A DNA stretch of 64,000 nt from JBKBUF01 sp046290815 (lineage in GTDB: Bacteria > Bacteroidota > Bacteroidia > Cytophagales > Cytophagaceae): assembly GCA_046290815.1 (NCBI GenBank), contig JBKBUF010000026.1:4242-68241 (forward strand), read 5' to 3'. Both the position numbers and the translations under genes were made by a program. Under the pieces are notes generated by a model. The model saw nothing but the letters and a program-made list of their open reading frames with translations. It was not told where the DNA came from and made no database searches. Positions 9,373 through 17,239 of the stretch are shown here, one piece after another. Position 1 is the stretch's first letter. Every line of letters begins with the position of its first letter.

Positions 9373-12036
9373 ATGAAGCCATTTGAATTGACACGCAGAA
9401 AATTAACCTTCTTTGTAATTTTCATTCTTTTAACTGTAAGCAAAACTGCAATCTGCCAACAAACCAATAATTGGTACTTCGGCTCAGCAGCAGGGTTTCC
9501 TAATACTGGTCTACGAATAGATTTCACCTCAGGAAGTCCTGTGGTGTCAACCTGTTATCCATTAATGACGGAAGAAGGCAGCTCTTCCATAAGCGACAAC
9601 AATGGTAATCCATTGTTTTATACTGATGGAGTAACCATCTGGGATGCCTCCACCAATACAGCCTTCGGAACAGGAATGAACGGAGGATCTTCAACGACTC
9701 AATCTGCAATTGTAATGCCCAGGCCAGGATTTACTAATCAATGGCTTGTATTTACCTCCGGTGTATTAAGCAATCCTGGAACATATTATTATGTGGTAAC
9801 CGGCAGCCCGGGTGCCTTTACGTTATCAGCAGCAACACAACTGGTTCCTGCTGCAACAGTAGGTGAAGGATTATTTGTAATAGGCAGCACAAAGCCGGGT
9901 ACTTCCTTCTGGGTAATTACGAGGGCAACAGATGCAGCAGGACAAGTAAGAGCTTTTGAGGTATTTAATAATGGAACTGTAAGCACTACAGCAATTAGCA
10001 GCACATTAAGTGGTCCCGGATTTACAAATACTTCTTATACTTCAAAAATTGGAACCATTAAATCAAATACCTGTCAGAATAAGCTGGCATTTACTTATTT
10101 GAATGGTCATGCGGACCTGGTGGATTTCGATGCAGCAACAGGTCAGGTTGTCGCTAATACAGCAAGAAGAATCAATGTAACGAGCACAGGAGGCAATAGC
10201 GGTAGTTATGGTATTGAATTTTCACCTAATGACGCATATCTATATATTACAAATCTGGCTAGCAGCCAGCTATACAGACACGATATAGCAGCCAACACAA
10301 CAGCTGTTTTTGCTACAGTTACAGGCGAAGCAGGACAATTACAGGCAGGCCCGGACGGAAGGATCTATATGGCTAGAAATACAGGAACTACAGCACCAAG
10401 TTATCTCGGGGTAATCAACAATCCCGGTGATGCAGGTGCAACATTTAATGCAACCGGTGTAACATTGACTAATGTGGCTTGCGGGGGTAACACCGGGTTT
10501 GCTTACAGAGGACTACCAACCTTCCCAAAATCATTGGTCGTAAATGACCCGATCTTAAACCCCGGAAATGGTACTTATTGCACCAATACAGCTATTCCAT
10601 TAAGCTTTATGTTTGGCGGCTCTGTAAGTTCAGGTACAATTAGCTGGACAGCCACAGGTGGAGGACAAACTTTCACACCCGGAGGAGCCACCTCAACTTC
10701 CTCAACACCAACGGTATCGTTTTCCACTACAGGAGTTAAAACAGTTACTCTTACATTGCAGGATGCCTGTGGAAGGACTTACACAAAGTCCATGACATTC
10801 AACATAACTTCACCGCTGGTACCGAGCGGAACCATAACTTGCGGAGCAAACAGTATAACACTTGACAATCCTGCAATCGACCCTAATGAACCAAACTATG
10901 TGTGGTATAGAAATTCTGTTTCTTCCTCTAACATCATCGGAGTTGGCACACCAGTAAATTATCTTTTAGGAGGTAATTCAGCAAAACCAAGTAATATCTG
11001 TGTAGGTGTAGCCACCTCTGCCGCACAAACTACAGGCTCAAATTCCATTGGAAATACCGGGGCCAGTATGACTTGGGCTGCCAATGGCACCCCATACACC
11101 TCTCCTGCTTTTGATGTACTTGCAAACAATTTAATATTAAAATCATTTGTTATAAGATTCTGGACATGTACCGCGACATTGAATGTTACAATAAGAGATG
11201 GATCCAACACAATTATATATAATGAAAATCATGCTATTACAGGTTGCGCTTCCGGTACAATCCATACAATAAATGTTAATACAACATTACCTGCCGGGTC
11301 TGGATATAAAATTACAATAAGCGGAACAGGGGCACAATTCCAAGGCGGTGCCTGGACAGGAGGAACCAATGCAGGACAAATAACTTACAATGCGGTCGCA
11401 TCTGCCGGGACTTCTTCCATAGGAAATTTGCAATACGACTATAAAAATTATACAATCAATAGCGGTTGCACAACACCACAATGTTACCCTGTATCCTGTA
11501 CTCTGCCGGTGGAATTGCTGGAGTTTTCGGGCAAAGAAATTCAAAATGGCATCTTACTAACATGGAACACCGCTTCAGAAAAGAACAACGACAAATTTAT
11601 TGTTCAAAGTTCGTCGGATGGCATCCACTTTACTTCATTAGGAAGCGTAGATGGCGGCGGAAACACTAATACAATTAAATTTTACAACTTTATAGACACC
11701 GAACTTTTTGAAGGAATAAAATACTACAGACTTATTCAAAAGGATTATGATGGCACCGAAAATGTAAGTAATGTCATTGCAGTAAAACATGGTGAAACAA
11801 TCAGATTCAACATTTATCCTAATCCTGCTAACCATGAATTCAAAATTCTTTTCTCAAAAAATACAAAGGCAGAACTAAAATTATATGATTTACTGGGAAG
11901 GCAATTAATTGCAGAAAAATTTGAAACCAATCAGGAAAATGACATCGCAATTGGCGCTGAACTTGACGCAGGAAGTTATATTCTGGAAATAATAACTAAT
12001 GAAGGAAAATACAGATACAAATTGATTAAAGAATAA
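9373..12036 (+). CDS. T9SS type A sorting-domain surface protein with PKD domain
   Basis: An 887-residue protein. Signal peptide 1-29 (FFVIFILLTVSKTAICQQ). Residues 30-390 are a beta-propeller-like region starting NWYFGSAAGF, which is frequent in Cytophagales secreted proteins. A PKD/Ig-like domain follows at about 395-485 (VSFSTTGVKTVTLTLQDACG), then a beta-rich segment. A predicted FN3-like/CTD-linker region begins at LPVELLEFSGKE, and the T9SS type A domain at about 800-887 has FNIYPNPAN, ELKLYDLLGRQL and the end GSYILEIIT. Exported by Sec, then T9SS, and anchored or released at the surface. No catalytic motif seen. It ends 14 nt before a strong bidirectional terminator. Confidence 0.9.
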   Translation: MKPFELTRRKLTFFVIFILLTVSKTAICQQTNNWYFGSAAGFPNTGLRIDFTSGSPVVSTCYPLMTEEGSSSISDNNGNPLFYTDGVTIWDASTNTAFGTGMNGGSSTTQSAIVMPRPGFTNQWLVFTSGVLSNPGTYYYVVTGSPGAFTLSAATQLVPAATVGEGLFVIGSTKPGTSFWVITRATDAAGQVRAFEVFNNGTVSTTAISSTLSGPGFTNTSYTSKIGTIKSNTCQNKLAFTYLNGHADLVDFDAATGQVVANTARRINVTSTGGNSGSYGIEFSPNDAYLYITNLASSQLYRHDIAANTTAVFATVTGEAGQLQAGPDGRIYMARNTGTTAPSYLGVINNPGDAGATFNATGVTLTNVACGGNTGFAYRGLPTFPKSLVVNDPILNPGNGTYCTNTAIPLSFMFGGSVSSGTISWTATGGGQTFTPGGATSTSSTPTVSFSTTGVKTVTLTLQDACGRTYTKSMTFNITSPLVPSGTITCGANSITLDNPAIDPNEPNYVWYRNSVSSSNIIGVGTPVNYLLGGNSAKPSNICVGVATSAAQTTGSNSIGNTGASMTWAANGTPYTSPAFDVLANNLILKSFVIRFWTCTATLNVTIRDGSNTIIYNENHAITGCASGTIHTINVNTTLPAGSGYKITISGTGAQFQGGAWTGGTNAGQITYNAVASAGTSSIGNLQYDYKNYTINSGCTTPQCYPVSCTLPVELLEFSGKEIQNGILLTWNTASEKNNDKFIVQSSSDGIHFTSLGSVDGGGNTNTIKFYNFIDTELFEGIKYYRLIQKDYDGTENVSNVIAVKHGETIRFNIYPNPANHEFKILFSKNTKAELKLYDLLGRQLIAEKFETNQENDIAIGAELDAGSYILEIITNEGKYRYKLIKE

Positions 12037-12050
12037 AAACCCAATTCAAT

Positions 12051-12082
12051 AGTAAAAAGACTTTTATAAAAGTCTTTTTACT
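12051..12082. terminator. Bidirectional terminator between convergent genes
   Basis: AGTAAAAAGACTTTT (12051-12065) and its exact reverse complement (12068-12082) form a 15-bp stem with a 2-nt centre, A-rich on one arm and T-rich on the other. It can serve both the rightward cargo gene and the leftward membrane-protein gene, whose TAA stop (12080-12078) lies inside the stem. Confidence 0.75.
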
Positions 12083-12683
12083 TAATTAATTCAAAAAGGT
12101 GGCTGACAACAAACATCATACTTTGAACCGACAAGAATATCAACAGATTTCTTTCTCCTTTATTGACTGAAAGGTCTTTAACAAAAATCCATATTGAGAT
12201 AAACATCAATGGATAGTTCAATAGCTTCCCGATTAAAATTCCATTCCATGGTAAAGCAGGAACAGGGGTGATAAACTGAATAATAATTACCAGCCCAAGT
12301 ATTAAATGCAGATAAAGTATTTTGTTTAGCGGGTTTTTTATTGCTGTTCTCATAAGAATTGCCGCTGTCAGCACAGAGCCCATTAACCCCAACACTAACA
12401 TAAAACCTGAGCCGGGCCAATGCATAATTTTAAATAATGCACCAACTGTCTGAATAAATCCAGCAAAGAGTAAGAATGAATATAACAGAAACTCTTTACC
12501 TAATTCTGCAATAAGATAAAGTAACAAAAATGCCAGAAGGAGGTTGGATAAGAGAATGACAAAAGACGCTTCTGTTAATCCTAAATAAAATAAAGTTTTA
12601 CCTAGCAGCTTTACAATTACAGGCAAAAATAAATACCACCTAAATCCTGATTTTATTTCTGGCATTTCTAAGAGTTGGTTCAT
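12078..12683 (-). CDS. Integral membrane protein with GldL-like MHWPG motif
   Basis: A 201-residue polytopic protein with about six hydrophobic helices. Residues 84-93 read FKIMHWPGSG, a motif shared with the N-terminal membrane part of GldL (T9SS motor stator) and with many short Bacteroidota membrane proteins. It lacks GldL's long C-terminal cytoplasmic/periplasmic domain, so it is not GldL itself. It lies 3 nt after murF and is co-transcribed with it. Function unknown; envelope-related by context. Confidence 0.75.
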   Translation of the reverse strand: MNQLLEMPEIKSGFRWYLFLPVIVKLLGKTLFYLGLTEASFVILLSNLLLAFLLLYLIAELGKEFLLYSFLLFAGFIQTVGALFKIMHWPGSGFMLVLGLMGSVLTAAILMRTAIKNPLNKILYLHLILGLVIIIQFITPVPALPWNGILIGKLLNYPLMFISIWIFVKDLSVNKGERNLLIFLSVQSMMFVVSHLFELIK

Positions 12684-12686
12684 AAA

Positions 12687-13970
12687 TTATTCTATTACTT
12701 CCAATAAAGTCTCAAGTCCCATTCCTCTGGAGCCTTTAATCAGGATGGTCGCATTATCAAAACTTTTCCTGCTAAGTTCAGCTTGCAAATCCTGCTTAGC
12801 GGAAAAATATTTTGCAGTAGGTATCTCGGCTTTTGTATATTCCATCTGCTTACCGCACAAAAAAACTTCATCAAATGACAGTGCCTTCAAAAGTTTTCCG
12901 ATCTCTCTGTGTTCTTTTTCACTTTCATCTCCCAACTCGAACATATCTCCAATAATCACCACTTTTTTGCCTGCCTTTATTCCACCAAAATTTTCCAAGG
13001 CAGCTTTCATGCTTGACGGGTTTGCATTATAAGCATCGAGTATGATGGATATACTACCTTTATTAATAACCTGTGATCGATTGTTGTCCGGATTATATGC
13101 TGCCACTGCTTCAAGGGCATCTTCTTCTTTAACGCCAAAATATTTCCCTACACAAAGCGCGGCAGCAATGTTGATGAAATTATATGCACCAATTAACTGC
13201 GTCTGCACCTTTTTCCCGGATTCAGTTTTAAAAACTATATTCGGGGAAGCTTCGATGAATTCAACATGACAATAATCATTTTTCCCCGGATATGTCAATG
13301 CATCGTTAAATTTATTAATACTTACCAGTTTTGGATCTGTTGTATTCACAAAAGCTTTCCTGCCTTTTGCCAATAGATAATCAAACAATTCGCCTTTACC
13401 TTTCTTTACCCCTTCTTCCCCACCAAATCCTTCAAGGTGCGCTTTTCCTATATTGGTTATAAGTCCAAAATCCGGTTCTGTATATTCGCAATAACTTGCT
13501 ATTTCCCTCTGATGATTCGCTCCCATTTCAACAACAGCCATTTCAATGGAGGAATCTATAGACAATAAAGTTAGTGGTATACCAATATGATTATTTAAAT
13601 TACCTTTGGTAGCATAAACTTTAAATTTTCTGGACAGTACAGCGCTTATAAGTTCTTTTGTTGTGGTTTTACCGTTTGAGCCTGTAATGGCCAAAACAGG
13701 TATATTCAGCTGCCTTCTATGAAAGTTGGCCAGTGCCTGTAATGATTTCAAAGCATCATCGGCCAATAAGTATCGGTCATCCTTTTTGTACTGCACTTCA
13801 TCAATTACAACATATTTTACCCCTTTATTGAGAGCCTCCTCTGCAAATGCATTTCCATTGAAGTTTCCTCCCTTTAAAGCAAAAAACATAGTTCCGGACT
13901 CAATCTTTCTGGTATCTGTGCCTACTCCCGTGCACTCTAGATATTTCTGATATAATTCTTTGATTTCCAT
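12687..13970 (-). CDS. murF: UDP-N-acetylmuramoyl-tripeptide--D-alanyl-D-alanine ligase
   Basis: A 427-residue Mur ligase. It adds D-Ala-D-Ala to UDP-MurNAc-tripeptide in the cytoplasm using ATP. The N-terminal substrate domain has DTRKIESGTMFFALKG (19-34). The ATP loop is ITGSNGKTTTKEL (95-107), the central domain has VVEMGANHQREI and ITNIGKAHLEGFG, and the C-terminal domain has DAYNANPSSMKAAL and IGDMFELG, all diagnostic of MurF. Co-directional with the GldL-like gene downstream. Confidence 0.96.
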   Translation of the reverse strand: MEIKELYQKYLECTGVGTDTRKIESGTMFFALKGGNFNGNAFAEEALNKGVKYVVIDEVQYKKDDRYLLADDALKSLQALANFHRRQLNIPVLAITGSNGKTTTKELISAVLSRKFKVYATKGNLNNHIGIPLTLLSIDSSIEMAVVEMGANHQREIASYCEYTEPDFGLITNIGKAHLEGFGGEEGVKKGKGELFDYLLAKGRKAFVNTTDPKLVSINKFNDALTYPGKNDYCHVEFIEASPNIVFKTESGKKVQTQLIGAYNFINIAAALCVGKYFGVKEEDALEAVAAYNPDNNRSQVINKGSISIILDAYNANPSSMKAALENFGGIKAGKKVVIIGDMFELGDESEKEHREIGKLLKALSFDEVFLCGKQMEYTKAEIPTAKYFSAKQDLQAELSRKSFDNATILIKGSRGMGLETLLEVIE

Positions 13971-14035
13971 AAATTATTGTCATATTGCAGGATACTTCAC
14001 CTTTCAACCGGCTACCGCCTTTTACCCTCCAATTT

Positions 14036-14398
14036 ATGAACTCATTTATTTATATTCATCTTACCGATAAAATAAATTTTGATTACCAAAATCATATTAT
14101 TCCCAAGGTAAAGGAAAAATTCCCTGATTATGTAATTTTTGATTTTGACAACTTTTCCGGAAAGGACCTTATTAAATATGCCGCCGGACTGATAGATTCA
14201 TCTGAAAAAACCATTCTTTACATACATGTTGGCAGCGCCGCGGTTGCCGGCAGCATCAGGAACTTCCTGGAAACAGTAATTAAAAACAAACATAAAATCA
14301 CGGTTTATGTTGAAGGGTACGCTGTTTTTATAGAAAGAATGCTTGCTCCTTCAGGGATTGTTATTAATTATGAAACAAAGGAGTTCTGTAGGAAGTAG
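14036..14398 (+). CDS. Small conserved-looking hypothetical protein
   Basis: Starting at the ATG at 14036 gives 120 residues beginning MNSFIYIHLTDK. An upstream ATG at 13985 is in frame but adds a proline-rich tail and crowds murF's 5' end. Soluble alpha/beta sequence with IFDFDNFSGKDLIKYAAGLI and ILYIHVGSAAVAGSI; no signal peptide or membrane helix. It reads outward from the divergent murF. I do not recognise the family. Confidence 0.6.
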   Translation: MNSFIYIHLTDKINFDYQNHIIPKVKEKFPDYVIFDFDNFSGKDLIKYAAGLIDSSEKTILYIHVGSAAVAGSIRNFLETVIKNKHKITVYVEGYAVFIERMLAPSGIVINYETKEFCRK

Positions 14399-14425
14399 AG
14401 ACGCCATGATGGTATCTTTTATCTA

Positions 14426-14531
14426 GTCTGAAGTCCAAGTCAGAAGTCACAAATCACGAGGTTGACTATCGACTTAAAACTATTGACTAATGATATTGAC
14501 TATCGACTATTGGCTAACGACTTTAAACTAA
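14426..14531. repeat. Tandem heptanucleotide tract (GTCNNAA then TGACTAT-type words)
   Basis: Between two convergent genes the DNA breaks into 7-base words. At 14426-14459 they are GTCTGAA, GTCCAA (6), GTCAGAA, GTCACAA, ATCACGA. At 14463-14531 they are TGACTAT, CGACTTA, AAACTAT, TGACTAA, TGATAT (6), TGACTAT, CGACTAT, TGGCTAA, CGACTTT, AAACTAA. The tract stops just before the stop codon of the omega-amidase gene. No coding sense. Confidence 0.8.
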
Positions 14532-14539
14532 TAAAACCT

Positions 14540-15316
14540 TTACTGCAGTAAAAAACTATCGGCATCAAGATTTGCAGGAAAGCCCACTCTGAATTCGTCA
14601 AGCGATGATCTGCTGAGTGTATATTGAATAATCCCCTCCGCTTCTGTTATTTCCTTTAGCGTTGATCCTTTCATATCTACAATCGCAGAATCTCCTGAAT
14701 ATTCCAACCCTTTACCATCTCTACCTACCCTGTTCACTCCTGCTACATAAGCTAAATTTTCAATGGCTCTTGCCCTTAGCAAAGTTTTCCATGCATGACT
14801 TCTTGCTGCTGGCCAGTTGGCAACAAACAAGAGCAGATCATACTCCAGATTTACGTTTCTACACCATACCGGAAATCTTAGATCGTAACATATCATCGGA
14901 CATACCTTCCAGCCTTTTAATTCCCTGATCAGCTTTTTATCTCCGGCAGAATAAATTTTATTCTCTTCGGCCATTCTGAAAAGATGTCGCTTATCATAGT
15001 ACAAAATTTTTCCTTCCGGTTCAGCCCAAAGTAACCTGTTGTAAAATTTATTTTCTTCCTTTATGATAATGCTTCCTGTAACCACTGCATTTTTTTGTGC
15101 AGACATTTGCTTCAGCCATTTAGTAGAAGCCATGTTCATATGCTCGGCATGTTTCTCAGCTTCCATGGTGAAGCCAGTAGTAAACATTTCCGGCAATATT
15201 ATCAGATCAGTAGATTCTTCAATAGTCCAGAGCTTCTCTTCCAACATAGACAGATTGGCTCCGGCAGACTGCCAGTGAAGCTCTGTTTGGATTAATGTTA
15301 TCTTCAGATCCTGCAT
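14540..15316 (-). CDS. Omega-amidase, nitrilase superfamily (YafV/Nit2-like)
   Basis: A 258-residue carbon-nitrogen hydrolase with the full triad: Glu43 (LPEMFTTGF), Lys109 (YYDKRHLF) and Cys143 (PMICYDLRFP). The short LPEMFTTGF and CYDLRFPVW motifs fit the omega-amidase/YafV branch, which deaminates alpha-ketoglutaramate or alpha-ketosuccinamate. Its start overlaps the 3' end of the adjacent methionine aminotransferase gene by 13 nt, so the two are translationally coupled. Together they form the known transaminase/omega-amidase pair, in which the amidase pulls a glutamine-dependent transamination forward. Confidence 0.92.
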   Translation of the reverse strand: MQDLKITLIQTELHWQSAGANLSMLEEKLWTIEESTDLIILPEMFTTGFTMEAEKHAEHMNMASTKWLKQMSAQKNAVVTGSIIIKEENKFYNRLLWAEPEGKILYYDKRHLFRMAEENKIYSAGDKKLIRELKGWKVCPMICYDLRFPVWCRNVNLEYDLLLFVANWPAARSHAWKTLLRARAIENLAYVAGVNRVGRDGKGLEYSGDSAIVDMKGSTLKEITEAEGIIQYTLSRSSLDEFRVGFPANLDADSFLLQ

Positions 15317-16458
15317 ATTATTTCAGCTGCCTTTTCCAGGGTTTCATTTTCCTTTGCAAAACAAAAGCGCAAAACCTTCCGGTCAGTTTTGTCACTATAA
15401 AAAACACTTACAGGTATACAGGCAATACCTGCTTCCTTTGTCAGTCTGTAAGCTAGTTCGACATCATTCTCTTGTGAAAAATGTCCGAAGTCCAACAACT
15501 GGAAATATGTTCCTTTAGCAGGCAACATGGTGAACCTGGATTTGGATATCAGACTCAGAAAATAATCTCTCTTATGCTGGTAAAAATCATTAAGGTTTAA
15601 ATATTCAGAGCGATCCTGTAAAAATTCCGCAATTGCAAATTGCATTGGCGCGGCCGCACTGAAAGTATTATACTGATGTACCTTTCTGAATTCTGCACTC
15701 AAAAATTCAGGTGCTACAGCATATCCTATTCTCCAACCGGTTGTATGAAAAGTTTTTCCAAAGGAAGAGACAACAATAGTCCGTTCTTTCAGGTCAGAGT
15801 ATGATGAAAGAGACAAGTGTTCTTCTCCATCAAAAATAATATGTTCATAAACTTCATCACTAAGAATGAATATATCTGTACCGGAAACTACATCCCGTAA
15901 AGCATCGATATCTTTTGGGGTTATTACTGCACCGGTCGGATTATGCGGCGAATTGATAATGATTAATTTGGTTTTAGAGGAGATTTTCTCTTTCACCAGG
16001 TTCCAGTCAATGCTATAATCGGGGTAATTCAGCTTTACATAAACCGGCTTTCCTCCGGCAAGTTTGATGGCCGGTAAATAACAATCGAAGGCCGGCTCAA
16101 AAACAATTACTTCATCTCCCTGCTGCACTACTGATGAGATTGCTACAAAGCAGGCTTCGGTAGCACCACAGGTAACAGTAATTTCCTTTTCTACATCGTA
16201 ACCAGCGTTGTAACAATACTGAATTTTTTCTGCGATTTTTTGTCTCAACGGCAAAGCACCGGCCATCGGAGCATACTGGTTGAACCCTAGCTGCATATAC
16301 TTTGTCACAAGGTCTACCAATTTGCTGCTGCATTTGAAATCAGGAAATCCCTGCGCAAGATTAATGGCATTATAATCTTTAGCCAATTGTGACATTACGG
16401 TAAAAATAGTGGTACCCAGATCCGGTAACCTGGATTGAATTTTACCTGTGATTTCCAT
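15304..16458 (-). CDS. Methionine (glutamine-dependent) aminotransferase, YbdL/KAT-like
   Basis: A 384-residue class I PLP aminotransferase. Schiff-base Lys235 lies in SSFGKTFHTTGWRIGY, with Asn173 in SPHNPTG and DEVYEHIIFDG at 201-211. NLAQGFPDF near residue 33 and QYAPMAGALPLR at 61-72 are typical of the YbdL/kynurenine-glutamine transaminase K subgroup, which acts on methionine and aromatic amino acids. It likely regenerates methionine from its ketoacid using glutamine, with the overlapping omega-amidase removing the product. It lies 5 nt downstream of peptide deformylase. Confidence 0.92.
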   Translation of the reverse strand: MEITGKIQSRLPDLGTTIFTVMSQLAKDYNAINLAQGFPDFKCSSKLVDLVTKYMQLGFNQYAPMAGALPLRQKIAEKIQYCYNAGYDVEKEITVTCGATEACFVAISSVVQQGDEVIVFEPAFDCYLPAIKLAGGKPVYVKLNYPDYSIDWNLVKEKISSKTKLIIINSPHNPTGAVITPKDIDALRDVVSGTDIFILSDEVYEHIIFDGEEHLSLSSYSDLKERTIVVSSFGKTFHTTGWRIGYAVAPEFLSAEFRKVHQYNTFSAAAPMQFAIAEFLQDRSEYLNLNDFYQHKRDYFLSLISKSRFTMLPAKGTYFQLLDFGHFSQENDVELAYRLTKEAGIACIPVSVFYSDKTDRKVLRFCFAKENETLEKAAEIICRI

Positions 16459-16463
16459 AGTTA

Positions 16464-17009
16464 TTATTTTTGGGGGAAACGCATTTTGTAATCAGCATCA
16501 ACTATACCTTTGCTGATATTGATTAATTTATTCCTCAGCAACTTCTTCTTTATTCCGGAAAGATAATCTATAAAAAGTACTCCTTCTATGTGGTCATACT
16601 CATGCTGAATTATCCTTGCCCTTAATCCTTCATACTCCTCGACTTTCTCTTCCCAATTTTCATTAAAATACCTTATTGTTAATTTCGGCGCTCTGAATAC
16701 CTCAGCCCTGATGCCGGGAATACTAAGACATCCTTCGGTATATGGCCAATCATCCCCGTCTTCTTCCAATATTTCAGGGTTAATAAATACCTTTTTGAAA
16801 TCTGTAATTGTTTCATCCAAAGGATGACCATCCACAATAAATATTCTTTTATCAAGCCCGATCTGGGGTCCTGCAAGTCCTACACCTCCTGCATTGTACA
16901 TGGTTTCGTACATATCCTCAATCAACTGAGTCAGATCAGTACCTTTTTCAAAATCAACAGCTCGCTTTTTTAATACCGGATCACCGTAAGCAACAATAGG
17001 ATAAATCAT
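16464..17009 (-). CDS. def: Peptide deformylase
   Basis: I choose the ATG at 17009 (MIYPIVAYGDPVLKKRA, 181 residues). A longer frame from 17132 adds 41 residues with no match to the family. Motif 1 is GVGLAGPQIG, motif 2 EGCLSIPG (metal Cys) and motif 3 QHEYDHIEGVLF (two metal His plus catalytic Glu). It removes the formyl group from new proteins. Length and motifs fit a normal iron-type PDF. Heads the leftward run with the aminotransferase and omega-amidase, a possible link to methionine salvage. Confidence 0.95.
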   Translation of the reverse strand: MIYPIVAYGDPVLKKRAVDFEKGTDLTQLIEDMYETMYNAGGVGLAGPQIGLDKRIFIVDGHPLDETITDFKKVFINPEILEEDGDDWPYTEGCLSIPGIRAEVFRAPKLTIRYFNENWEEKVEEYEGLRARIIQHEYDHIEGVLFIDYLSGIKKKLLRNKLINISKGIVDADYKMRFPQK

Positions 17010-17239
17010 AAAATAAAATTTGAAAACAAATATACTGAAAGATAACGACAAAAGGCTTTTCAAGATCCGGCCATGACACTTAACACATATTTTATCAGGT
17101 TTATTCATTCTTCCCCTAAAAATCAAATTCAAAGGTTTCTTTTCCCGGAAATATACCTTTAAATGTTTCTTTGGTATTTATTTAGTATATTTTTGTATAT
17201 TTTTCGACAATTATCCGTTAATAACTGTAAATCAAATCA

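Noticed and set aside
12078..12683. GldL
   Set aside because: Only the MHWPG motif is shared; the long C-terminal domain and the gldKMN neighbours are missing.
17010..17132. Extended N-terminus of peptide deformylase
   Set aside because: The family starts at MIYPIVAYGDP; the extra 41 residues have no match and would disrupt the known fold start.
17170..17195. Bacteroidota-type promoter (TTTG / TATTTTTG) before the 17240 gene
   Set aside because: The spacing between the two elements is 14 bases, shorter than the roughly 19-base consensus, in AT-rich DNA.
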